From Microglena sp. YARC (taxonomy: Eukaryota > Chlorophyta > Chlorophyceae > Chlamydomonadales > Chlamydomonadaceae), in NCBI GenBank assembly GCA_022414725.1, contig CM039464.1, positions 47,114,343 to 47,178,342 of the forward strand: a stretch of 64,000 bases of DNA. Reading direction: 5' to 3'. This document shows positions 10,837 through 24,105 of this stretch, piece by piece. Every line of letters starts with the position of its first letter. Positions within the stretch are counted from its first letter, which is position 1. Position numbers and translations under genes: made by a program. Under the pieces are notes generated by a model. That model was given only the letters and a program-made list of their open reading frames with translations. It was not told where the DNA came from and did not search any database.

Positions 10837-12974
10837 ATGCCCTCCCATCCCTGCAGGTGCAGGTGAGAAGGTTAATGTGTTTGCCTGCGGGGACAACTTC
10901 TCTGACTTCACTGGCTACAAGGTCCTCTCCATTGGACAACTCCTTGGCTTCTTTTGTTTTGTTCTGTTTTGTAACTGGTTTGCTTGCCCCCCCCCCCCCT
11001 CCCCCTCCCCCTCACACGCCTTCCCCCCCATGCCCTCCCTCTCCATGCCACTCATGCCCTTCACCCCCTCCATGCCCTCCCATGCCCTCCCATGCCTGCA
11101 GGTGAGAAGGTTAATGTGTTTGCCTGCGGGGACAACTTCTCTGACTTCACAGGCTACAAGGTGCTTGCCACTGGTGAAATCCGAATCGGCTTATCTTACC
11201 CCAAGCTGTGCCAGAGCGTCAAGAAAGATAGCATGATCCTCATCGACGACGGTGCCATCCGGATCAGAGTAGAGGAGATCCTGTCTGAAACCGAGCTGTG
11301 CGGCGTGGTGGTGGTCGGCCACAAGCTTGGGCAGAGGAAAAACTTCAACCTGCCAGGGACGCCCCTTGACATCCCCCCCATGGCAGAGGAAGAGGTCGAG
11401 GGGCTGTGCAAGCTGATTGTGGAGTACGACATAGACATGGTGGCTGTTGCGTTTGTGCAGAGTCCTGAGGACATGACTCGCATACGGAAGGCCCTGGACG
11501 ATGTGGGTGCGTACCGAGTTCAGTTGGTGGCTCAGATTGAAAACGAGATGGCAATAAAGAACCTCGACGCGGTCCTGGCCGTGTCCGATGGCATAGCGAT
11601 CGGCAGAGGCAATCTCGCCATGGAGGTGCCACCAGAGAAGCTCGCCCTCTGCCAGAAAATGATCATCGCCAAGTGCCAGCTGGCTGGCAAATTCGTGATC
11701 ACTTCCACCCAGATGCTGGAGTCCATGTCCTACAACCCCCTCCCGACTCGAGCCGAGATGACCGACGCGGCCAATGCAGTCTTCGACGGAACTGACTGCG
11801 TCGCTCTGGTCGAGGAGAGTGCCTTTGGCGCCTACCCCGTGGACGCGGTCACCACCCTCTCCTCTATCCTCGAGACCGCTGAGCTGGCAGTTGACTACAC
11901 CCACACCTACGATTGGATCCAGGTAGGGGAAGCTGGTTAGCACTTGGCTGGTCAGCACTTCGCTGGTCAGCATTACTATTCCTAAACCACCTAAACCACC
12001 AAAACCTAAGCGACCTAGACCTAAACCACAAAAACCTAATCCACCTAACCCCAAGTGCTGACCAGCTTCCCCTTTCCCTGTATCCAGACCCAGATCAATG
12101 CCAAGCAAGGCTTCATCTCCCCCCTGGAGGCTGCCTTTGCGAGTGTGTCCAAGCTTCTAGCTGGATTCCACATCGACACCGACGGAGACGGCGTGCGCGA
12201 TGCCAGCGAGGGCTCGATCGCTGTAGTGTTGACCAAGATGGGGCTGACTGCGGAACTGGTGTCCAAGTACCGCCCCCCGTGTGCAGTACTCGTCATCTCT
12301 CCGGATCCCACAGGTAAGGGGAAGCAGGTCAGCTCTTAGCTACTTCTCTTCCTAAACCACCTAAACCCTAAACCACATACATCCTGAACCACCCAAGCCC
12401 TAATGCACCTAAACCCTACACCACATACGCCCTAATCGACATACACCTTATACCACATAAACCCTTAACCACCTAACCCACCCAACCCACTTAAACCCAA
12501 GTGCTGACCAGCTTTCCCCTACCGATCCCACATTGCTCCGTCTCATGGGCACACGCTTCGGACTGTTCACCTTCCTCGCTCCACACACACCACACCACAC
12601 CCATATGAATCCCCCCCCCCCCCCCCCACCCCACACACACACACACACACACACACATTAACACAATCCCCCACCCACCCGCCCACATTGCTCCATCTTC
12701 ATGGGCACACGCTTCGGACTTTTCACCTTCCTCGCTCCACACACACCACACCACACCCATATGAATCCTCCCCCACCCCCCCCACCCCCCCACACACGCA
12801 CACACATGAACACACATGAACACAATCCTCCCCACCCGCCACATTGCTCCGTCTCATGGGCACACGCCTCGGGCTGTTCACCTTCCTCGCTCCACACACA
12901 CCACACCACACCCATATGAATCCTCCCCCCCCCACCCCCCACCCCCCACCCCACCACCACCACCACCACCACCA

Positions 12975-13009
<35 letters not shown>

Positions 13010-14309
13010 AACACGCATGAACGGAATCCTCCCCCCACCCGCCCACAGTGCTCCGTCTCATGGGCACACGCTTCGGTCTGTTCACCTTCCTCGTCCCGGA
13101 GGGCGAGGATAACACCGAGGCCATCATCACTGCAGGCATCAAGTATGCGGTGTCTCAGAAGATGGCCTTCAACAAGTCCAACGTGGTCATCCTCACAGGT
13201 AGGGGTAAGCTGGGGGGAAGCTGCTTAGCACTAGCTGGTCATCCCTACAGGTAGGGTGAAGCTGGGGTGAAGCTGCTTATAACTAGGTGGTCATCCTTAC
13301 AGGTAGGGGGAAGCTTGGGGGAAGCTGCTTAGCACTAGCTGGTCATCCTTACAGGTAGGGGGGAGCTGGGAGGAGGGTGCTTAGCACTAGCTGGTTTTCC
13401 TTACAGGAAGGGGGAAGCTGGGGGGAAGCTGCTTAGCACTAGCTGGTCTTCCTTACAGGTAGCGGGAAGCTGGGGGGAAGCTGCTTATAACTAGGTGGTC
13501 ATCCTTACAGGTAGGGGGAAGCTGGGGAGAAGCTGCTTATAACTAGGTGGTCATCCTTACAGGTAGGGGGAAGCTGGGGAGAAGCTGCTTAGCACTAGGT
13601 GGTCATCCTTACAGGTAGGGGGGAGCTGGGAGGAGGCTGCTTAGCACTAGCTGGTTTTCCTTACAGGAAGGGGGAAGCTGGGGGGAAGCTTCTTAGCACT
13701 AGCTGGTCATCCTTACAGGTAGGGTGAAGCTGGGGGGAAGCTGCTTATAACTAGGTGGTCATCCTTACAGGTAGGGGGGAGCTGGGAGGAGGCTGCTTAG
13801 CACTAGCTGGTCATCCTTACAGGTAGGGGGAAGCTGGGAGGAAGTTGCTGAGCACTAGCTGATCAGTACTTGGCTTGTCATCACTTAGATGGTCGGCACT
13901 TCTTTTCCCAAACCACTTAACCACCTAAACCTAAACCATCTAAATCTAAACCACTTGAACGTTAACCACAAGAACCCTGAACCACCTAAACCTAAACGAC
14001 CTAAACCCAAGTGCGGACCAGCTAAGTGCTGACCAGCTTCCCCCTACCCACACCTTACAGGAACCCGTTCTCCGTCTCCAAACCAACACCCACCCACCTC
14101 TCCACCCACCCTCCCACCCACCTACCCACACCTACCCACCCACCTACCACACCCACCACCCACACCCACCAACCCACACCTTACAGGAACCCGTTCTCCT
14201 TGGGCTGATGAATCGCCCCAAGTGACTGTCGTGTCGGTTGAGGACCACCACGTCCCCACGCATGCGCTCCCGCTGATTCAGGTAGGATCAAGAAAGTGCG
14301 GTCTCACCA

Positions 14310-14344
<35 letters not shown>

Positions 14345-14539
14345 ATCATGCAAAGACACAAGTACGGTTATGTACAGCCCACCCCGCAGTACCCGCTGAT
14401 GAAGGTATAGGACGAAGAAAGTGCGGTCTAACCAGGTGGGGGGGGGGGGGGGCATTCAAAGACACAAGTACGGTTATGTACAGCCCACCCGCAGTACCCG
14501 CTGATGAAGGTATAGGATCAAGAAAGTGCGGTCTGACCA

Positions 14540-14576
<37 letters not shown>

Positions 14577-16230
14577 TTCAAAGACACAAGTACGGATATG
14601 TACAGCCCACCCGCAGTACCCGCTGATTAAGGTAGGATCAAGAAAGTGCGGTCTCACCAGGGGGGGGGGGAGGGGGGGGGGGCATTCAAAGACACAAGTA
14701 CGGTTATGTACAGCCGACCCGCAGTACCCGCTGATTAAGATAGGATCAAGAAAGTGCGGTCTCACCAGGGAAGGGGGGGGGGGGGGGGGGGGGGGGGCAT
14801 TCAAAGACACAAGTACGGTTATGTACAGCCGACCCGCAGTACCGCTGATTAAGATAGGATCAAGAAAGTGCGGTCTCACCAGGGAAGGGGGGGGGGGGGG
14901 GGGGGGGCATTCAAAGACACAAGTACGGTTATGTACAGCCGACCCGCAGTACCCGCTGATGAAGGTATAGGATCAAGAAAGTGCGGTCTTACCGGGGGGG
15001 AGGGGGGGGAAATTTAAAGTCACAACTACTGTTCTGTAGAGCCCACCCGCAGTACCCACTGGTAGTCTATCACCAACACAACTGGTTCTCCCACAAGGAA
15101 CTCAGATCCAACTGTCTTACCCCCTCGCAGACTATGCCTGCTGGCAGCATGGGCTACGTGTCTCCTTTGACAGGGGACGCCAAAGGTACCGTCGTGACCA
15201 ACGCACAGACACCCACCCACCTACCCACACACCCACACACCTACCCCCCTCAGACTATGCCTGCTGGCAGCATGGGCTACGTGTCTCCTTTGACAGGGGA
15301 CGTCAAAGGTACCGTCGTGACCAACGCACAGACACCCACCCACCTACCCACCCACCCACACACCTACCCACCCACCCCACCCACCTACCCCGCAGACTAT
15401 GCCTGCTGGCAGCATGGGCTACGTGTCTCCTTTGACAGGGGACGTCAAAGGTACCGTCGTGACAACGCACAGACACCCACCCCATCTACCCACCCACCCA
15501 CCACCTACCCACACACCCCACCCACCTACCCCCCGCAGACTATGCCTGCTGGCAGCATGGGCTACGTGTCTCCTTTGACAGGGGACGTCAAAGGTACCGT
15601 CGTGACCAACGCACAGACACCCACCCACCTACCCACCCACCCACACACCTACCCACCCACCCACCCACCTACCCCGCGCAGACTATGCCTGCTGACAGCA
15701 TGGGCTACGTGTCTCCCTTGGCAGGAGACGCCAAAGGTACCGTCGTGACCAACGCACAGAGCTTGTTCATTGCAACAGAACGTCTTTTGGCTGGGAGCAC
15801 CTCAGGCACCAGGTCTGCCAAGATCATTGCCACTCTGGGTGAGCAGTTGCTAACAGGATACTGCATTTTGTCATTTGGGGTAGCGCTTTCGACGCAACTG
15901 CCTCCTTTTGGGAAGCGCTTTTGATGCAACTGCCTCCTTTTGGGTAGCGCTTTTGATGCAACTGCCTCCTTTTGGGTAGCGCTTTTGACGCAACTGCCTC
16001 CTTTTGGGGTGCGCTTTTGACTCGACTTAAAGCGGAAATCTGCGTGCTGCGCCCAGAGGGGGTTAACAAAATTGCGTCAATTGCGCATTCGGGCTACAAA
16101 ATCTTGAGCGGTGGCGTGCGTCATGTTGCTGGTTGCTTACAGCATTGACTGTAACACGTAGGCCCACCTGTATGTGTGCATGTAACAGTCCAGGGTAGCC
16201 AAGCCTGAGCAGCAATTCAGTTTAGTTTAT

Positions 16231-16264
<34 letters not shown>

Positions 16265-16465
16265 TAATAATTATTATTATTATTATTATTGTTATTATTA
16301 TTAATAATAATAATAATAATAATTATGATTATTATTATTATTATGATATTATTATTATTATGGTTATGGTTATGATTATTATTATTATTACTAGTAGTAG
16401 TAGAATTAGTATTATTATTATTATTATTATTACTAGTAGTAGTAGTAGGAGTGGTAGTGGTAGTA

Positions 16466-16519
<54 letters not shown>

Positions 16520-19500
16520 TCAGCATCATTATTATTATGATGATGATGGTGATGATGTTGATGATGGTGATGATGTTGATGATGTTGATGATGGTGCTGA
16601 TGGTGCTGATGGTGCTGATGGTGCTGATGGTGCTGATGGTGCTGATGGTGATGATGATGATGATGATTAAATTGCGGAATATTGACTCATGTTACGCTGC
16701 GATACAAAATCTGCTGTTTAATTTTTTAGGATATCTTGTAATGTTTTATAAAATCTTCATAATTAAAAAATATATAATTGGCCTTATTGGCTACCCTTAT
16801 TGACAACGTACATGCAGGATGTACTTCGGAGTCTCTGGAGGCCATGTATCAGCTGTTCAAGGGCGGAGTGAGTCTGGTGCGCATCGACCTCACCATGCAT
16901 TCAAACATATTATTGTCTACCCGTATTGGCCTTATTGGCTACCCTAACACAACTACAGGATGTTCTACTGAGTCAGTGGAGGCCATGTACCAGCTGTTCA
17001 AGGGCGGAGTGAGCCTCGTACACATCGACCTCGCCAGGGAGTTAAACATATTATTGACTACCCTAATTGGCCTTATTGACCTTATTGTCAATTTATATTG
17101 GCCTTATTGGCTACCCTAACACACCTGCAGGATCTGCAACAGAGTCTGTGGAGGCCATGTATCAGCTGCTCAAGGCCGGAGTGAGTCTCGTGCGCATCGA
17201 CCTCACTATGGAGTCTCACGATAAGCTCCAGATCTACCTCGACAATTGGAAGGCCATGGTGGAGGCCACTGTGGGCAGTAGTTCCAACCTGGTCAAGTAC
17301 ACACCCCACCCAGGTAATACAATGCCGTTTCGCTGAATGGCTGAATGGTTGAATGGCTGAATGGTTGATGCCAATATGGGCAGTGGATCCAACCTGGTCA
17401 AGTACACACCCCACCCAGGTAATACAATGCCGTTTCGATGAATGGCTGAATGGTTGAATGGCTGAATGGTTGATGCCAATATGGGCAGTGGATCCAACCT
17501 GGTCAAGTATGCACCCCACCCAGGTAATTCAATCTCGTTTCGATGAATGGTTGAATGGATGATGCCACCATGGGCAGTGGATCCAACCTGATCAAGTGCA
17601 CACCCCACCCAAGTGATACAATCCCGATTCGATGAATGGTTGAATGGTTGAATGGTGGAGGCCACTGTGGGCAGTAGTTCTAACCTGGTCAAGTACACAC
17701 CCCACCCAGGTAATACAATCCCGTTCCGATGAATGGCTGAATGGTTGAATGGTTGAGGCCACTGTGGGCAGTAGTTCTAACCTGGTCAAGTACACTCCCC
17801 ACCCAGGTAATACAATCTCGTTTCGATGAATGGTTGAATGGATGATGCCACCATGGGCAGTGGCTCAAACCTGGTCAAGTACACACCCCACCCAGGTAAT
17901 ACAATCCCGTTCCAATGAATGGCTGAATGGTTGAATGGTGGCTCCAACCTGGTCAAGTACACACCCCACCCAGGTAATACAATCCCGCTCCAATGAATGG
18001 CTGAATGGTTGAATGGTTGACGCCACTGTGGGCACTGGATCCAACCTGGTCAAGTACACTCCCCACCCAGGTAATACAATCCCGTTGGGATGAATGGTTG
18101 ATTGGCTGAATGGTTGAATGGTTGAATGGCTGAATGCGAGCGGGGGGCGCAAGAATAAAGTGGGCAGATTTGCGGTTCTCTATCCATATCGAAGATGCTA
18201 TTGCCCCCCCTCAGTTGAATGGTTGACTGGCTGACTGGTCGAATGGTTGAATGGTTGAATGGTTGATTGGTTGGGTGGTTGGGTGGTTGGATGTTTGAAT
18301 GCTTGCATGCTTGAATGCTTGAATGGTCGACCTTTCGTCAAGGTGCGCTGTTTCGAAACCCCCTCACGTAGTCCAAACTTCAGCGGTCGCGGGTCGCTGT
18401 CAACCGCCATGGTAGCTATGTCCAGGTCTGGTAGCACCCTGTACTCAACTTCCGAACGACATCCCCCCTTAATACCACGCACACCAGGCGTCCTCATTCT
18501 TGGCGGAGCCCCCCTTTCTGGGAGGTGGGAGCCCCCAGGGCCACCCCGTTGTCCGTCCTGTACGTCTTGCGTCCGTCTGTTCCCCCCCCCCCCCCCCCCC
18601 CCCCCCTGAGACAAAGCCCGACATGGGGTCAGCCAACTGTTTCGTAACCAACTGGCTTTGGCCGCTTCATTCCAGCGCCACCTGTCGTTCCGATAGCCAA
18701 CACCCTCCACCAATTGATTGGCTTACCTGTAAGCCCTCCTGGGTGGGCACTTGTGAAATTGTGCGTGGCGTATCGTCGATTCTATGCGTTAGACCACCTG
18801 CAAGTGCCCATTCGGAGGGGGTATGAGTATCAGGTCTCCTAAGTTGTTGCTGACAGTAAGCAACTCACATAGGGACCTAGTACTCTGTTACAGAGATGCC
18901 AAGCCCACTAGAGCGACTCTGCCTAGGACTTGTTTTCATTTCTCCACCCAGGTGTCGTGGACACACTGACCTTGTTTCTACTTCCCCACCCAGGTGTCGT
19001 GGTCACACTGACCTTGTTTGTACTTCCCCACCCAGGTGTCGCGGTCACACTGAACTTGTTTGGTCACACTGTACTTGTCACACTGAACTTGTTTGGTCAC
19101 ACTGAACTTGTCACACTGAACATGTCACACTGAACTTGTTTGGTCACACTGAACTTGTCGCACTGAACTTGAATACATGAACTTGAATACATGAACTTGA
19201 ATACATGAACTTGAATACATGAACTTGAATACATGAACTTGAATACATGAACTTGAATACATGAACTTGAATACATGAACTTGAATACATGAACTTGAAT
19301 ACATGAACTTGAATACATGAACTTGAATACATGAACTTGAATACATGAAATGAAATACATGAACTTGAATACATGAACTTGAATACTGATGAACTTGAAT
19401 ACATGAACTTGAATACATGAACTTGAATACATGAACTTGAATACATGAACTTGAATACATGAACTTGAATACATGAACTTGAATACATGAACTTGAATAC

Positions 19501-22500
19501 ATGAACTTGAATACATGAACTTGAATACATGAACTTGAATACATGAACTTGAATACATGAACTTGAATACATGAACTTGAATACATGAACTTGAATACAT
19601 GAACTTGAATACATGAACTTGAATACATTCCCCACCCAGGTGTCGTGGTCACTCTAAACGGACCGGGGGTGAAGACATCTGCCATGAGGGGAGGCTCACT
19701 GACCGTCAGAGAGGGGCAGCACGTTCAGCTGCTTGTGGTGAGCAGCAGCTTGTTTGAGGGCTACTACGACCCTGAGTCGCTGCAGACCAAGATAGGTATC
19801 CTGTACCAAGGCCTCAGCACCACCGTGGGCCCGGGAGACTTCATCACCATGCAGGTACGGGGGCAAAAAAAACAAAAGACATAAATATATAAATGCTTAA
19901 AGAAATAAAGGGTAAGCCTTCATCACCATGCAGGTACGGGGGCAAAAAACAAAAGACATAAATGAATACATACATAAATATATAAATGGTATGCCTTCAT
20001 CACCATGCAGGTACGGGAGCAAAAAAATGTAAAATAATGCATCATAAATAAATGGTATGCCTTTATCACAATACTGGTACAGCAACAAGTAAATGAATAA
20101 TAATTCATGCATAATAAATCAATGGTATGCCTTCCTCACCATGCAGGTACAGGAGCGAATAAATACACAAATACATAAATAAATAAACAAATATATGAAT
20201 AAATAAACAAATGATACATGCATGATAAATAATACATACATTAAAAAATGCATGTTATGCCTTCATCACCATGCAGGTACATGAACAAATATATAAGTAC
20301 ATAAGTAAATAGGGAGCGGCAAAGACCGATAGATCTATATAGATCTATCGGTCTCTCTCTCTCTCTATATATATATTCGCGAAGCCAATGTATCTATGGA
20401 TATCCCTTGTCCGTCGCCCCCCCCGGTCCCGATATATTTATATATATCTACATGAGCCGTTTCAGCCGTCGAACTGCTCCTCGCTCCTCCTATTTGCCTT
20501 CATCACCATGCAGGTACGGCAACAAACAAATAAGTACATAAGTAAATGATACATCCATAATCAATCATACATAAATTAATACATGCATTCATGCATGCAT
20601 ACATACATACATACATACATACATACATACATTCATACATACATACATACATACATACATACATACATACATACATACATACATACATACATACATACAT
20701 ACATACATACAGAAATGTTATGCCTTCATCACCATGCAGGTACGGCAACAAATAAACAAATACGTAAATGAATGATACATACATAATCAATCATACATAA
20801 ATGAATACATACATAAATAAATAGATGTCATGCCTTCATCACCATGCAGGTACGGCAACAAATACACAAATACATAAATAAATGATACAAACATAATCAA
20901 TCATACATAAATGAATGCATACATAAATACATGTTATGCCTTCATCACCATGGAGGTACGGCAGCAAATACACAAATACATAAATAAATGATACAAACAT
21001 AATCAATCATACATAAATGAATGCATACATAAATACATGTTATGCCTTCATCACCATGGAGGTACGGCAGCAAATACACAAATACATAAATAAATGATAC
21101 AAACATAATCAATCATACATAAATGAAAGCATACATAAATACATGTTATGCTTTCATCACCATGCAGGTACAGGAGCAAATAAATAAATGAATAAATAAA
21201 TACAATATATATAAATAGTAGGGTGCCCTAAGGGCCCCTGCGGTGGTCGGCCCAAGGGTTAGTGGGTTGAACTGAGCGAAGACAGGCGGGCAGGCAGTTT
21301 GCAGAACCTAGGCAAGGGCAGCCATGTCGCAATCTGGAAGGGGAGGCGGGTCGAAGGTCGCAAGACGCAGGACAGAAAATGAGACGCCAGATTGGGCTTC
21401 TAGGAATTCGACGTTAATGCCCTTCAATCATTCAGCGCTTGCATAAGTGCACTAGTGCTTCCGGATTAACAGCCGCCCCCGTTGTTGAAGGTTATTGTTT
21501 TATCCAGCTTCGCATCTAAGTCGGACCTAAGGACTTCATTTCGACTGTCCCAACCGCTTTTTCTGGAAATTTCTCCAATTTCTACGATGTCGGTTAATTA
21601 ACCAACATTTTGACCATTTTCTCAGTTCCTATCGCATAGGGTGCCTACGGGCCTCCCAACGGTGCGCCTTATTACGAGGCATCAGCTTAAGGGGGCCAGC
21701 CCGTTCTCGCTTGTGCTGGGGCCAACCACATAAGTGCAACAACAACCAACTACCTAATTGCTTCAACGCCCAACACCAAAGTGCAACACACAACCAACTA
21801 CTAATTGCTTCAACGCCCAACCACCAAAGTGCAACAACAACCAACTACCCAATTGCTTCAACGCCCAACCACCAAAGTGCAACAACAACCAACTACCCAA
21901 TTGCTTCCACGCCCAACCACCAAAGTGCAACAACAACCAACTACCTAATTGCTTCAACGCCCAACCACCAAAGTGCAACAACAACCAACTACCCAATTGC
22001 TTCAACGCCCAACCACCAAAGTGCAACAACAACCAACTACCTAATTGCTTCAACGCCCAACCACCAAAGTGCAACAACAACCAACTACCTAATTGCTTCA
22101 ACGCCCAACCACCAAAGTGCAACAACAACCAACTACCCAATAGCTTCCACGCCCAACCACCAAAGTGCAACAACAACCGACTACCTAATTGCTTCAACGC
22201 CCAACCACCAAAGTGCAACTGCCAACCACCAAAGTGCAACAACTACCTACCACCAAGGTGGAACAACTGCCAACCACCAAAGTGCAACAACTATTTCCCT
22301 CATGATAGGTGTTTCAAAATCGTACTGGTCCTCAAGGTAATCGGTCGAAATATAATATCAAATGAATAGTGGTCAATTTGTTGATATATGATACGTCCCC
22401 ATCGTAGCTAACATTCAGCCACTCTAGAGTATCTTTCTTCAGACGGCCTGTGAGGGTGGTATGGGTGGGTGGGTGGTGGTATGGGGTGGGTGGGTGGTAT

Positions 22501-22534
22501 GGTGTGTGTGGTGGTATGGTGTGTGTGTGTGTGT

Positions 22535-22575
<41 letters not shown>

Positions 22576-24019
22576 GACAGATTTTGGCTGTGGTTTTTTT
22601 CCACTGTAGCCAACGTTCAGCCACTCTAGGGTATCTTTCTTCCGACAACCTGGTTGAGGGGTTAACATAGGTGTGTGTTTATTGATATATGATGTGTCGC
22701 TGTGCAATATGTCATATGATATCGTCACATACCAAACAGTGCGTCTACCGTATACGATATTGTACTTGACACCCGATATATTGTACTTGACAAACGAAAT
22801 ATCTGCACAATATTTTACATGACACCCGATATATTACACTTGACAAACGATATATCTGCACAATATTGTACTTGACACCCGTTATATTGTACTTGACAAA
22901 CGATATATCTGCACAATATTGTACTTGACACCCGATATATTGTACTTGGCAAATGATATATCTGCACAATATTGTACTTGACACCCGATATATTGTACTT
23001 GTCAAATGATGTATTGTACTCGACAACCGATATATCTACACGATATCGTACTTGGCAACCGATGTGTTTAGGGTTAGGAGGGGGGGTCTAAGCTCCTTAG
23101 GGCTAATAGCCCTAATAGGGCTAATTAGGCCTGAAATAAATCCCGGATTTGTAGGGCTAACTAGAGGTGAAGAGAAGAGAAATAGCACGTCATCGTGGAA
23201 CGTCGTCGTGGCTGGAAACTGAACGCGACAGTAACAGAGGGGTGAGGGTACGAGTAGCAGGTCTGGCAGGAACAGTACGATGAGAGATTACGCATGCAGT
23301 ACAGGATACCTCAGTCCTATGCAAACTTGTCGAAGCCTTTGATATTACCGCTAGCTAATTTTTGCATTGCATCGCCCAGTAATTCTCATTCGTGAATGGC
23401 AACCGACTGCAAGGGGCTACTGGCTGACAACAAAAAGAAGGCGGCTTCAGCACTGAATGAGATGCTGCACGATGACGATGACTTTGATGAGAAGGATTTG
23501 GTGGGGGTGGAGAAGGTGGAACTAAGGAGTAGCCCACGCATTGCAAAGCAGCGCAGCAAGGTTTCTGTTCCCCAAGAGGGTAGGGCATGTTTTTTGTGGC
23601 AAAGAATTTGGCCAGACCTATCCATGATTTTTGCAATATTCTGTTTTGTACTTACATACTTATTTCCCTCCAATGGAACGTGTTGGTATAATAATACAGC
23701 GATCTTGGTTCGCTCCCGCAGTTATGAGCTACTTTATCATGAACCCATGTCGGTGAGATCATACACAATTGCTACAAAGGTCAGTAGGATGCATAACAAC
23801 ACTCTCCTACACACGTGGCACTTTTTCTGGGTTGGTTTAGCTAAGTTTGGCTCAATTAGTTGTTACTATTAGGGCTAATTTAGCTAATAGCCCTAATAGG
23901 GCTAATTTTGATCGACGTTAGCCCTACCCTCCGAAGCCTATATATATATATTGTACTTGACAAACTACATATCTATACGATTGTACTTGACAACCGATAT
24001 ACTGTACTTGACAAACGAT

Positions 24020-24051
<32 letters not shown>

Positions 24052-24072
24052 GATATATATAGATATATATAG

Positions 24073-24105
<33 letters not shown>

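Noticed and set aside
10517..11105. Proline-rich ORFs before exon D
   Set aside because: They are translations of poly-C tracts and a decayed exon copy; the splice acceptor and PK alignment place the exon start at 11102.
11191..12108. 305-codon minus-strand ORF opposite exon D
   Set aside because: It is the antisense shadow of a strongly GC-ending coding exon; the sense strand carries clear PK motifs.
13199..15681. Regularly spaced repeats suggestive of a CRISPR array
   Set aside because: Units are exon-edge copies with low-complexity spacers in an intron of a eukaryotic gene.
18700..18900. Possible tRNA-like segment (GGCGTATCGTCGATTCTATG)
   Set aside because: I could not fold a cloverleaf or find a consistent T-arm motif.
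21711..22369. 200-codon ORFs across the 48-bp array
   Set aside because: The same reason: three frames open simultaneously, purely from the repeat period.
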